NCBI GenBank assembly: GCA_036874045.1
Contig: CM072342.1
Coordinates: 22,501 to 86,500 of the forward strand
Length of the DNA: 64,000 bases
Source of the DNA: Cymodocea nodosa
Taxonomy: Eukaryota; Streptophyta; Magnoliopsida; Alismatales; Cymodoceaceae
Direction: 5' to 3'
A model generated the notes under the pieces. The model worked only from the letters and a program-made list of their open reading frames with translations. It had not been told where the DNA came from and made no database searches. Position numbers and translations under genes: made by a program. Position 1 is the stretch's first letter. Each line of letters opens with the position of its first letter. Positions 35,241 to 46,344 of the stretch are shown piece after piece.

Positions 35241-36640
35241 ATGAGCGTTCAAGCCTTGTCTCCTACTCTAGGTACTGATATTAGTATCACTTTCCTTGCT
35301 TCAAGTGATATATTGTGGGTAATTAACTTTGGAACCTCCTCCCACATATCAGGTACCTCACCCCTTTTTAATTGTCTTTCACACATTTCTGACAAATCCA
35401 CTCTTACTATTGTTGATGGCTGCTCTTATCATATTTCTAGTAAGGGAGAGGTCTAAACTTTCTCTCAAATTCATTTACACAATGTGCTTTATTCTCAACC
35501 TATCATTTAATTTTTTTATCTATTAGTATCATTACTAAACAATTATCCTATTCCATAACATTTTTCCTTTTCCATTGCACCTTTCAAGACTTGTTGATGA
35601 GTTAGAGGATTGGCTTAAGGTGTAAGCATAGCAATGACGTTTACATTCTTGCTTGTGATTGCATCTCTTAGGGTTTGGTTGCATGCATGACAGACAAAGA
35701 ATCTTCTCTCCTTTGACATTATCGTTTGGGTTACCTGTTTTGGGAAAAGCTTTGTCAGGCACTCCTGTAAACTTTCATGTCATCTTTTTAGTGTGAGTCG
35801 TGTCAGTTTAGGAAGCACACTTGAGCTCCTCAAAAGTAGTTGAGCCTGTCTTCTACATCTAACCCTTTTCAATTACTACATTGTAATATTTAGGTTCCAA
35901 GTCGTGTTAAGTCTGTTAGTAGTTATCGCTATTGCATCATATTTGTCGATGACTATTCTTATGTATTGTAGGTGTATTTTCTTAAAAATCGTAGAACTAT
36001 TGTTGATGTACTTCAATCCTTTCTAGTGGAAATAAAAAATCAATTTGGTCTTTGTCCCAAAATTTTGTGTACAAATAATGCTTTGGAATTTATGCAATCT
36101 AATTTTTAGGCCATTTGTTCTTCTTCCGACATCCTTCATTAGACCACATGTTCGCATACCTTTATGTAAAATGAGGTTATTGAACGTAAACATTGACGCA
36201 TTCTTGATATCGCTTGCACTCTCCTTTTGCGTGTTCATATTCTTAAATACTTTTGGTTTGATGTTATTTTCACTATTGTTTATTTCATCAATCGAATGTC
36301 GATTTCTCTTTTGAGTGGTGTTGTGCCTCTTAGTTGTCTCTTTCTAGATAGAGAGTTGTTTTCCTTACCCTTTATGTGTTTGAGTGTGTTACGTTTGTTT
36401 AAGATCTTTCCCTTGATCTTGACAAACTCTCTCCCTAGGTGCTTAAGTGTCTCTTTGTTGGGTATTCTTATTTTCAAAGGAGGTAGTGTCTCTATCACCC
36501 TCCCACCTATAAGGATTACACATCCATGGATGTCACCTTTTTTTAGTCACAAGCTTACTTTCTTGGCATCGAGTCTATTGATATAGGGAGTTATCCCCTT
36601 CCTCTTCTTGACACTTTTTCCGTCCCTAGTGCATCTAATG
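35241..36640 (+). pseudogene. Copia 2 protease and integrase
   Basis: Protease ILWVINFGTSSHISGTSPLF with the catalytic Asp of DSGAS replaced (NFGTS). Integrase: RYCIIFVDDYSYVL (35,930s), NQFGLCPKILCTNNALEF, VIERKHRRILDIACTLL (catalytic Glu) and FTIVYFINRMS. Frame changes several times. Confidence 0.82.
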
Positions 36641-37541
36641 AAGTATTTGAGGATTCTTCTATTGACACAGATTTTAAAAATGCATTTTTATATGATGATC
36701 TTGATGAGTAGGTCTTTATAGAGCAACTTCTTGGGTATGTTAGTCAGGAGGAGTCACAAGTCTATTAGTTGAACAAAATTCTTTATGGCCTTAAACAAAG
36801 TCTTAAAGCATGTTTTACCAAATTCAACAGTGTTATGTGGAGTGTTGGTTTTATAAGTTGTCGAGTTGATTATTTTATGTTCCTTAAGAAGACCTCTTGA
36901 AGTACTATTATTATTGTAGTTTATGTTGATGATATGCTAATCAGTAATGATGATCTCTAAGACATTGATGATACAAAACAGTTCTTGAACCATCACTTTG
37001 CTACAAAGGATTTAGACACTCTTGGCTATTTCTTAGAAGTTGAATTTGCTTACTCAAAAGGAAGATTATCTCTTTCCCAAAGAAAGTATGTTCTTTCCCA
37101 GGTCATTTACATGTCAAAGTTTATTCAAATGTAAGGTACATAAGAGATAGATTGGACAGAAAATCCACCTTAGGCTGCTACACCTACTTGAGAGGTAATT
37201 TAATGACATGACATAGCAAAAAACAAAATGTTGTATCAAAGTCAAGTGTAAAGGCAAAATATTGGGTTATGTCTTAAGTTATATTTGAGATGATTTGGTT
37301 AAAGACCCTACTTTATGAGTTAGGTGTGGAAGTTTGAACTCCCATGCTTATGTATTGTGATAATCAAACTACCATTTACATTGTCAGTAATTTTATTTTT
37401 TATGAAAGGACAAAATATATTGAGGTTAATTGTCATTTTATTAGAGATAATATGTTAAAGAAGGTCTTGGGAATGAGAATTTTGACAACTTTTGTAATAA
37501 GTTGGGTATGTTTAATATATATGTTTTAACTTAAGCAGGAG
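36641..37541 (+). pseudogene. Copia 2 reverse transcriptase and RNase H remnants
   Basis: AFLYDDLDE, LNKILYGLKQSLKACFTKF, VVYVDDMLISNDD (YVDD kept), LDTLGYFLEVEFAYSKGRLS and LSQRKYVLSQ. RNase H is reduced to pieces such as LMYCDNQTTIYIVSNFIFYE and KYIEVNCHFIRDNML near 37,344-37,470. Confidence 0.88.
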
Positions 37542-37694
37542 TATTTAAGTAGTATAGTAATAATGTAGACTTATCTTGTTCCTTAATAAACACTAGTTGC
37601 TATAGTGGTCCACCTTATTATATATGTATGTAAAACATACAGATTGTACATTCCATAAACAGAAATAGAGGAGAGATTCCAAGGATTTCCGACT
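37542..37694 (+). repeat. 3' LTR of copia 2
   Basis: 153 bp, first dinucleotide TA instead of TG (G-to-A). Preceded by a weak purine tract AAGCAGGAG. Confidence 0.85.
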
Positions 37695-37770
37695 AAAATA
37701 TAGATATGTAAGTTTACATATGGATGATTAAATAAAATGTGGTTGCAAATGTAAGTTTACATATGCAAAA
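37695..37770. repeat. Satellite array, right remnant
   Basis: One type II unit (ATAGATATGTAAGTTTACAT..) immediately right of copia 2. Confidence 0.75.
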
Positions 37771-37845
37771 CAAAACCTCAAAAGCTCTTGCTCTAGCAAA
37801 CAAATTGACTGACAGTTAGCTGGTTGTTAACACTTTGGGTTAGCT

Positions 37846-38815
37846 ATGCAGATTTTATTCTAGAATTGTAGAGGCCTTGGAAATAAGGCCACTAAATTCT
37901 ATTTCAAAAGTAAAATCAAACTTCACAAAATATAGATTGTTGTGTTAATTGAGTCTTTTATCAAGGAGCACTGTAGTCATGACATTGCTGTGTATCTAGA
38001 TCTCCAAGGTTGGACTTGCAATCTAGTTGGAAAAATTTGGATTTTTTGGAGAGATACCCTTCAAATCCAAGTTGTAGATGGTAGAGACCAATCTTTAACC
38101 ATTAGTGTTACCGGTATTACTTAGGGGGTGCTTTTTATTACTGCTGTTTATGTGGAATATTCTGTGGTTGGTAGAAGAAGATTATGGGCTGACTTGGTAC
38201 AAACTAAAGGTATCATTGGTGAGAAATTCTAAATTAGGTGGAGATTTCAATGTGGTGAGAACGGTGGAGGAAGTAAATAACATAAATGGTCTTAATATGG
38301 CTAGTATGGCTAAATTTAATGAGGCTATTAACTCCCTTGAGGTGGTTGAACCTCATCATTCGGGTGATCCTTTCTCTCCTTGTTTGTAGAGGTGAGTGCA
38401 TTATTTCAGGGCCTTCAATTATGTACTCAGCATGGTATTCTACCTAGTAAGCTTAAGATAGAGATAAATTCTTTTATTTTATTTAAGGCCCTCACCACTA
38501 ATGAATGTCCATTGGTAGTTAATAGGTACGTCTTGTATAACCATCTGCCTTTTATTAGTCAGATTTACAGTATACAGCACATATATAGGGAAAGGAATTC
38601 CTTGGAGGACTGTTTGGCTAATTCGGGTCTTAATATGGACTCAAACACCTTGTACAAGAGTTGGCTGGAGCTCCCGAGTGAGGCTAAGGGGCAATTATGG
38701 GCTGATTGTCATGTTATAGGCTTCGTTGAGTGGCCTTTGTTCAGTTTCTGTCCTTGGCGGGTGGAGTTATGGCCTAGTCCCCTTCAATCTTGTATCTCCT
38801 TTTTATTTTGAGTCC
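37846..38815 (+). pseudogene. LINE with endonuclease joined to RNase H (internal deletion)
   Basis: Starts MQILF-stop-NCRGLGNKATK at 37,846, the standard N-terminus of the L1 apurinic endonuclease with its conserved Trp codon now TAG. Endonuclease continues to LGGDFNVVRTVEEVNN, MAKFNEAINSLEVVEP, SGDPFSP near 38,375. The sequence then jumps directly to RNase H-like VSALFQGLQLCTQHGI..KLKIEINSFILFKAL (38,390 on), ending near 38,812. The whole reverse transcriptase (some 2 kb) is missing at about 38,380. A deleted master copy or a recombination product are both possible. Confidence 0.85.
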
Positions 38816-38965
38816 TTACTCCATAAATAACCTTCAAGAAATAGGGAGGTTAGATTTCAAATCAATATTTATTAAGTTACATTTAAATAGCATTTATGTT
38901 ACAATTCATACATGAAACACAAATGAATAAGATTATGCATGGTACTACAGAATTTGCATAACATT

Positions 38966-39605
38966 CATAATTAAAAATTTTATCGACTCTAAGATTTTAG
39001 AGTAAATTATAAATTTTTATTCCTATAATGTAGTTAATATCTTTTAAAAAAATCTTATATGAATTAATTTAAAAAAAGAAAACAAAGTTTGTGAGAATAT
39101 AATAAACAGGTAGAAGAGGAATGTTATTCATAAACGAACATAAATTTTAAAAAAAATAAAAAATATTAGGATTTTTTGTGATTTTTTAAATTCTTCCATT
39201 ATTTTTTATTTTTTTTTCATTTTTTCTTCTCTATTCCCTTCTCTCTTTTTTTCCTTCTCTATAGTCTCTATAATTAAAAATTTTGTTGATTATAAGATTT
39301 TAGAGTAAGTTATAAATTTTTATTCCTATAATGCAATTAGTATCTTTTAAAAATTTTACATGAATTAATTAAAAAATAGAAAATAAAGTTTACGAGAATA
39401 CAAGAGATAAATAGAAGAAAATGTTATTTATAAGCAAATAAAATTTTAAAAAAACAAAAAATATGAAAATTTTTGGTTATTTTTTGATACTTTCACCATT
39501 TTTAAAATACAACTTTTATTTAATATTTTTTATTTTTTTTACTCTCTTTTCTTTTTTCCCTTTTTATCTTTTCTTCTTTCTCTTTCACTTCTTTCCCCTC
39601 ACTTT
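38966..39605. repeat. 303-bp AT-rich tandem pair ending in pyrimidine tracts
   Basis: ATAATTAAAAATTTT begins copies at 38,967 and 39,270 (303 bp apart). Both run AAGATTTTAGAGTAA.TTATAAATTTTTATTCCTATAATG, then an AT-rich segment, then a long T/C tract. A third copy lies inverted at 61,730-62,050. A forward frame across the pyrimidine tract is low-complexity and not a gene. Confidence 0.88.
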
Positions 39606-39907
39606 TTTTCTTGTCATGTATGCGACTCACTCCCTCCCTTTGACTATCCCATCCACTTGAAAACTTTAATGGATTCCAATGGTCTGCAAAGTAACAAAGG
39701 CTTTAACAGTCAACAACAAAGGTGACAACAAGACACTTTAACACAGAAGCCTTTGTTAGATCCATCAATCCTTTCTATGAATTGGTTGATCCAACCTTCC
39801 ATCATTCAAAAAGTTATTCAACTTAATAATACCACAATCCAATAATGATATTGTAGGATCAATTGATCAATTCCTTTCGATATCAAAAATACAACTTATA
39901 TCAATAT
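39606..39907. other. Short intergenic, nothing recognised
   Basis: No ORF or repeat supported. Confidence 0.5.
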
Positions 39908-41332
39908 TGAAAAGACTTCTAGATTTTGATAATACAAAAATTAATGTGAAGAATAATCATTTGTATTTCACAAGTCAACAGATAAACAGTCATAAGCAGT
40001 TCACTCAAAGTTGATAGATAAAATCAAGAGGTTCAAACAGTTCACAAGGCTAAGTATTCGGAAGGTTAACAAGTCTAAATATTTGAACGATCACTTAAAT
40101 ACAACAAGAAAGTTTTTCGGAAGGTTCGGTCAGTTCTCAAGCTAAGTATTTAGAAGAAGTGGATTTTCGAAAGGTTAACAAACTAAGTATTTGAAAGACC
40201 ACTTAAATGCAGTAGGAAAGTTTTTTGGAAAGTTACAAAGCTAACTCTCCGAAAACAAGAAGACTTTCAGATTGTTAGACAAACTGTTCAAGTTTTTAGA
40301 AAGTTAGGAATGCTAAATACATACATGTAAAAATCAAACATATAACAATTAGTGGCTTAAAAAGATTTTCAAAAAATTAGGAAAGTTAACTATTCGAAAA
40401 TATATTGAAATCGAAAAGTTAGAAATGTTAACTATCTGAACAGTTAAGTTATTTAAATACACACATGTAGAAATCAAACATATAGTAGTTGGAGGCTTAA
40501 AAGGATTTTCGAAAAGTTAGAAAAGCTAATTATCAGAAAAACAAGAAATTTTAGAATGTTGCAGATTTAATTATTTGAACTTAAGTCATAGCACGTGCTT
40601 AAGTACTCATGTGATGTAGGCAGAAAGACTTTAGTGGATTTTTGGAGAGTTATATGAATCATTTGAAGATTTATGAAGCTAACTATCAGAAATTTCAGAA
40701 TTATCGGAAGATTACAGTGTTACTAATCACTTAACGATAACTTATCAAAATTAGGTTTGCCAGAATAATAAGTACAATAGGAAAAAGCTATTAGAAAGGA
40801 ATATGATCATTATGCTTTTCAATATAAATACAAACTGCAATCAAGAGAAGAATTTTTATACACATTAATACACTGAACTCCATAAAAACTACAAAATACA
40901 TTCAAGATCAAACTCTCAGCAAAGTACAAACTCAAGTCAAGAGCTTACTACGTGAACAATCTCTAATTTCTTTAAATTAGTGGTTTGCTGAAGTTTCTCA
41001 ACTGAAAACTTCAAAGATAGATTGATTGGAGCTACTACTAAAAAGCTCAGATTGATTAGTTGGTTTTTACTTTGACCTTAAAGTAAGTGATTGTCAGTAT
41101 TAATACAGTTAGTGAAACTCAAGTATCCTTTGATGATGGATTAATCATTAATGGAGAATCACTTAAAATTTCTGTGTTTTGTCTTTCTTTACTTTATAGT
41201 TTATTAGGTAGATTGATTCATGCTTCTTGTTGCATAATTGAAAATAATCATTTACTGTAAAGTTTGAAGTCCCATTTAAAATTAACAATCTTATCATTCA
41301 CCTCCTATTTGATAAGTCATTTGGTTCTAATA
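39908..41332 (+). repeat. 5' LTR with repeated hairpin modules
   Basis: 1,425 bp. Between about 40,040 and 40,740 it repeats a module of the form TTTTCGGAAAGTTA..TAACTATCTGAAAA whose halves pair, alternating with TTAAATACACACATGTA and AAATCAAACATATA. A GCACGTGC palindrome lies at 40,591-40,598. Confidence 0.9.
40821..40830 (+). promoter_or_regulatory. LTR TATA box candidate
   Basis: AATATAAATA, followed by CAAACTGCAATCAAGAG. The same arrangement is at 47,302-47,311 in the 3' LTR. The position, about 500 bp before the primer site, fits a U3/R boundary. Inference only. Confidence 0.5.
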
Positions 41333-41334
41333 AT

Positions 41335-41346
41335 TGGTATCAGAGC
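41335..41346 (+). other. Primer-binding site, tRNA-iMet
   Basis: TGGTATCAGAGC, the exact complement of the plant initiator tRNA-Met 3' end, two bases beyond the 5' LTR. Confidence 0.92.
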
Positions 41347-41379
41347 AATGTTGATCTCATTAATAGATTTAACTATCTG

Positions 41380-42655
41380 AGATTATGACTTTTCATATTA
41401 TAGAAAGACGGAATATTCATCAACCTTCTCTTTTTGATAATAAAAATTATAGTTATTGGAAAAATAGGATGAAGTGTTTCCTCAGGAACATTGATGTAAA
41501 ACTTTGAAGAATGATTGTATATGGTACACTTTCAATTAGTCACAATAGAGACTAGACTGAAGAGGATGAAAGAATCATTCAGATGGATGTTTGAAGGTTA
41601 AATTCTATTTACTGTGCACTAACTGGTGAATAATACAATAAAATATTTGTTTGTAAGTCTTCTCATAAGACTTGGAAAATCTTTCAAATTACATATGAAG
41701 GAACCAACCAAGTAAAATATACTAAAATTAGCATCTTGTTAAGGAAATATGAATTGTTTAAAATACTTGAAAAGGAAAGTATTACTGATATGTTTTCAAG
41801 GTTCACTGAAATTATAAATGAGTTAAGAGACTTTAAAAGGGAATTTTCTAATCGTGAGTAGGTACAAAAGATCTTAAGAAGTTTGACAGTTGAATGGAAA
41901 CATAAATCTACTTTCATACATGACTCAAATGATCTGAACAATTATTCTGTAGAAGATCTGCTAGAAAATCTACTTGCTCATGAAGTCTAGATGAAGGAAT
42001 GGAAGGAAGAAGGAGTCACTGAAAGAAAAACAAAGAAAAAGAAAGAATTGACATTTCCCTTAATAAAAGAGCAACCAAGTTTGGATGAAGATGAAGTTCT
42101 ACTACTAATTAGGAACTTCAAAAAAATGATGAGACAATGAGGCAAAACTAGTTCCTTAAGATTAAAAGTTCACACATGCTATAAGTACAAGAAATTGGGA
42201 CACATCCAACTCTATTGTCCCTTTCAACAGGAAAAAGACAAACAAAAATGGAGAAAGAATAACAAAAAGAAAATGATTTTGAAAGCCACATGAGATGACA
42301 ACAATTCATTTAGCAGTTTCTCAAACTCTGAGGAAGAGGTTTTTGCAAACGTATGCTTTACTACACAAAAGGTATGCTCTACATCTTATTATTTAGAAAA
42401 TGAAAATAATGACTTAGATGTAGATAGTCTCCTTTGTACAACAGATAGTTTATATGTAAAATGTAAAAATTATAAGAAAGAAATTAAAGGTTTGAACTCT
42501 TGTTTAGAGAATGCATTTACTAAATTAGAAAAATCCCTAGTTGATAATAGGGAATTAAAAACAAAACTTGATAACTATAGTTGTAATAATTTTAATTTAA
42601 AAGAAGAAAACAAAAGTTTGTTATCTAAAATTGTTGACTTAAAAAACACTATGTA
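41380..42655 (+). pseudogene. Sirevirus-like gag
   Basis: Begins FHIIERRNIHQPSLFDNKN-like, with the copia Gag pattern YSYWKNRMKCFLRNID; then KTWKIFQITYEGTNQVKYTK and ILRSLTVEWKHKSTF; a basic stretch (KERKTKKKKEL); the zinc knuckle CYKYKKLGHIQLYCP, in which the second Cys is Tyr (TAT for TGT); and a long coiled coil up to 42,655. In-frame stops occur throughout. Confidence 0.85.
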
Positions 42656-43330
42656 AGTTCATGAAAGATGAAAATAGTTTAAATAAAATTATAGGATTTC
42701 AAAAAATAGGAATAAATAAATTTAACCTAGAGTATGTTGTACCACAAGAGACTCTCTACTGTGGTGGAAAGATTAGATTTTATAAAGATGACACAACTGT
42801 ATTTGTTATCAAAAGGAGATTTACTTATATATGGCTATCAAAAGGTAATAGATTTAATATGTTAGTAACTAACATTGGTGGACTCAAAAAAATATGAGTA
42901 CCAAAAGTTTTAATTTCAACATAATTTGTCGGACTACAAGAATAATGAAGCTCAAACGTCAAAGTGGATTATTGACAGTGGATGTTCAAAACACATGACA
43001 AGTAAGAAAAAATTTCTTGAATCTATTAAGTCTATAAATTCAGGATTAGTGAAATTTGGTAATAATGAAAAATGTAAAACTACTGTTGTGGGAAATGTTG
43101 CATCTAAAAATGAAAAAATTGAAAATATCTTGTATGTAAATGGATTAAAACAAAACTTGTTAAGTGTAGATCAATTATATGATAGATGTTACAATTTACT
43201 ATTTATTGTTGAAAACTGTTTTATATTATAGCAAGATACATTTGAAATTAAATTTACTAGATATAGAGATAATTCAATTTATGCCTTAGAATTTTCATCA
43301 AATAATATGATTAGTGATACATGTTTAATT
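42656..43330 (+). pseudogene. Copia 3 protease
   Basis: KWIIDSGCSKHMTSKKKF (DSG active site intact), VKFGNNEKCKTTVVGN and ILYVNGLKQNLLSVDQLYDR. Known: aspartic protease followed by the GAG-pre-integrase linker. Confidence 0.9.
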
Positions 43331-44340
43331 GTTTCTAGTAAAGATGAATGGTTATGACATAAAAGATTAGGTTATGTAAATATGAAAATCCTAAGAAAAT
43401 TGATCAAACAAGATTTTGTTAGAGGTATACCTAAATTCAAATTCAAAAAGGATAAACCATGTAGTGACTATATTGTTAGAAAATAGAAGAAATCAGTGCA
43501 CAAAAATATAGAAGACATTACCACAAATTAGTTACTTGAATTATTGCATTTGAACCTTTTTGGCCTTATCAAACAGCTAGTCTAAGTGGAAGAAATACAT
43601 TTTAGTTGTGGTTGATGATTATATAAGATTTACTTGGGTTATTTTATTAGCACATGAGAATAATGTTTGTAATGAATTCAAACATATTTACATTATAATT
43701 CAAAATAAATAAAAATTAATTGTGAAGAAGATCAGAAGTGATCATAGAGGAGAATTTGAAAATACTGATTTTAAAGACTTATGTAATTTGTTTGGTATAC
43801 TATATAAGTATTCATGTCCAATAACCTCTACCTAAAATGGAGTTGTAGAGAAGAAAAATAGATCAGTACAAGAAATGGTAAGAACAATACCTATTGCATT
43901 TGATCTATTAAAATTCTTATAGACTGAAGCTGTGAATACTACATGTCATATAATAAACAGAACTCATTTCAGACCTATGTTGCACAAGATAGCATTTGAA
44001 TTGTGACATGGTAAAACACCAAATGTTAGATATTTCAAAATATTTAGATTAAAATATTTTATGCTTAATACAAGAGATCAAAAAGATAAATTTGATGTAA
44101 AATCTGATCCTGCACTACTAATTGGATACTCTTTAAGAAGCAAAACTTACAAAGTCTATTTTGAAAAGAAAAGAAGAGTAAAAGAATTAATTAATGTATC
44201 ATTTAATGAAGACCTAACAAGAAAATTAAAGCAACTAAAAATAGATAGTGAGAGTGAAAGTGAATCAGAAAATCAGAAAATATTACAGAAAAGGAAAAGC
44301 ACAATATTACCTGCACCTATCTTTATAGAAAAAATATGAA
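43331..44340 (+). pseudogene. Copia 3 integrase
   Basis: Linker HKRLGYVNMKILRKL with zinc remnant KPCSDYIV; core VVDDYIRFTWVILLAHE, KIRSDHRGEFENTDF (catalytic Asp); C-terminal LNTRDQKDKFDVKSDPALLI GY region from 44,061. Many stops replace Trp, Gln or Arg codons. Confidence 0.87.
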
Positions 44341-44449
44341 AAACAAAATCTAGACATCCTAGTACACAAATTATTGACAATATAAATCAAGGAGTTCAAA
44401 TAAGAAGTAAAATTCAGGATATTTGTAATTATTATGCATTTGTATTTGA

Positions 44450-45190
44450 ATTTAAGCCTACAATAGTTGAATAAGCTTACAATGATGATTATTAGATTAT
44501 GGCTATATAAGAGGAACTAAATCAGTTTAAAAAAAATGAAATCTAGAATTTAATTGAAAGACCTACTGAAAAATCAATTATTAGAATTAAATAGGTGTTT
44601 AAAAATAAATTAGATAATGATGGCAGCATTATCAAAAACAAAGTCAATCTAGTTACTTAAGGATACAACTAATAGGAAGGAATTAATTATGAAGAAATTT
44701 TTACACCTATTGTAAGACTTAAAATAATTAGAATGTTGATTGCCTTTGCAAACAGTATGAAAATAAAGCTCTATCAAATAGATGTTAAGAATGCATTCCT
44801 GAATGATATTTTACAAGAAGAAATATATGTAAAATAGTCATTAGGTTTTGAAAATGAAGACAAACTAAATCATGTATACAAATTGAATAAGGCTTTTTAT
44901 AGTCTGAAGCAAGCACCATGAGCATAATATGATAAACTTAAAGATTTTCTCCTTGAGAATCAGTTTAACATAAGAACTACAGATAACACTCTTTTTATCA
45001 AGTTAGAAAAATCTCACATATTGATTATTTAGATTTATGTTAATGATATTATTTTTGGTGCTACAGATGAAAAACTATGTCATGACTTTCAGAATCTAAT
45101 GCAAAAAGAATTTGAAATAAGCCTTATAGGAGAATTGAAATTCTTTTTGAGGTTACAGATTCATTAATTACAGTATGAAATCTTCTTGAA
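44450..45190 (+). pseudogene. Copia 3 reverse transcriptase, YVND active site
   Basis: IKLYQIDVKNAFLNDILQEE, HVYKLNKAFYSLKQAP, then two stops (TGA, TAA) at the two Trp positions of the APWAWYD motif, YDKLKDFLLENQF, and the active site IYVNDIIFGATD: the second catalytic Asp is Asn (AAT for GAT). LIGELKFFLRLQIH follows. Catalytically dead as written. Confidence 0.9.
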
Positions 45191-45985
45191 CCAAGAAAAA
45201 TTCTACAAAGAGATTCTTTTAAAATTTAGCATGGATAAATCCAAAGAGACTCACACACCTACAAATTCAAATGAAAAACTTAATAAAGATATTTCTGGTA
45301 CTTCTATAGATCAAAAGAAATATAGAGGCATAATTGGATCTCTTCTATATTTAACAATCAGCAAACTAGACATAATGTTCAGTATGTGTGTATGTGTAAG
45401 ATATTAAGCCTCTCTCAAAGCATCACATTTAAAAATAATTAAATGAATCTTTAAATGCCTACATGGTACAAAAGATTTTGGTTTATTTTACTCTTTACAA
45501 AATTCATTAATTTTAACTAGTTATAGTGATGCAGATTATGCAGGATGCAAATCAGATAGGAAAAACACTAGTAGTACATGTCAATTGCTCGATCACTCAT
45601 TAATATCATGATTCAGCAGAAAACAAAACTCCATAACTATATCTACCACTAAAGCAGAGTACATAGCAATAGATTTATGTTGTGCTCAGATTTTATGGAT
45701 GTAACAAATACTGGCAGATTACAGACTTAAATTTCAGAATATAATCATTTACTGTGACAGTAGTGGTGTCATAAATCTTTCTAAAAATACAGTCCTACAC
45801 TCAAGAGTCAAACATATCAAGATTAGACACTACTTTCTAAGAGACCATTTTGACAAAGATCATATTTCTTTAGAATGTCTATTAAAGAACAATTAGTAGA
45901 TATTTTCATTAAACCACTATCTGAATCTGTATTTAATCACATTAGATGAAATTTAGGGATTTATTCTTTTTATGATTTATAATTA
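45191..45985 (+). pseudogene. Copia 3 RNase H
   Basis: KYRGIIGSLLYLTISKLDIM, LTSYSDADYAGCKSDRKNTS (catalytic Asp), STTKAEYIAIDLCCAQILWM (Glu), IIYCDSSGVINLSKN (Asp), VKHIKIRHYFLRDHFD. It is well preserved as single-frame sequence with scattered stops. Confidence 0.9.
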
Positions 45986-46344
45986 ATACTTTCTTATGAT
46001 TATTTACTCTCCAAACTTATAAACAGGAGTTTATTCTCTACTAACATTTTTTCTTGCAGTAACTTAGTAAATTTTAGGATAGAAAAGAATAATGTTGCTA
46101 TAAATTGGACTACAACTCTACTTACAACCTTTTTGACTAATGACAAAATAAGGGGAGAAGAAAACAACATTATTTCTATAGGTAGCACAGAAATAGGGAG
46201 AGTAAATTTAAAAAAATAAGGAGAGAAAATTCAGTGTATCTCTTTCTTATTGTCTCTTTGTGAGTTTATCCCTGTAGTCATATAGGGAGTGAAATATATA
46301 TAACAAATTGTAAGGTTTTTATCATTTATCAAAAAGAGTAAGAT

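Larger units (their letters stand above)
33722..37694 (+). mobile_element. Copia retrotransposon 2, nested in the satellite array
   Basis: LTRs 33,722-33,876 and 37,542-37,694 share GTAGACTTATCT.GTTCCTTAA and GGTCCACCTTATT.TATATG. A primer site TGGTATTAGAGC (tRNA-Met type, one transition) follows the 5' LTR at 33,877. Edges are AAAGT and AAAAT, a probable 5-bp target duplication with one change. Satellite type II resumes after it (37,695-37,770). Internal coding on the plus strand: gag, protease, integrase, reverse transcriptase, RNase H, heavily broken. Under 4 kb, so internally deleted. Confidence 0.9.

Noticed and set aside
39463..39660. 65-codon Phe/Leu-rich ORF
   Set aside because: Translation of a T/C tract inside the 303-bp repeat.
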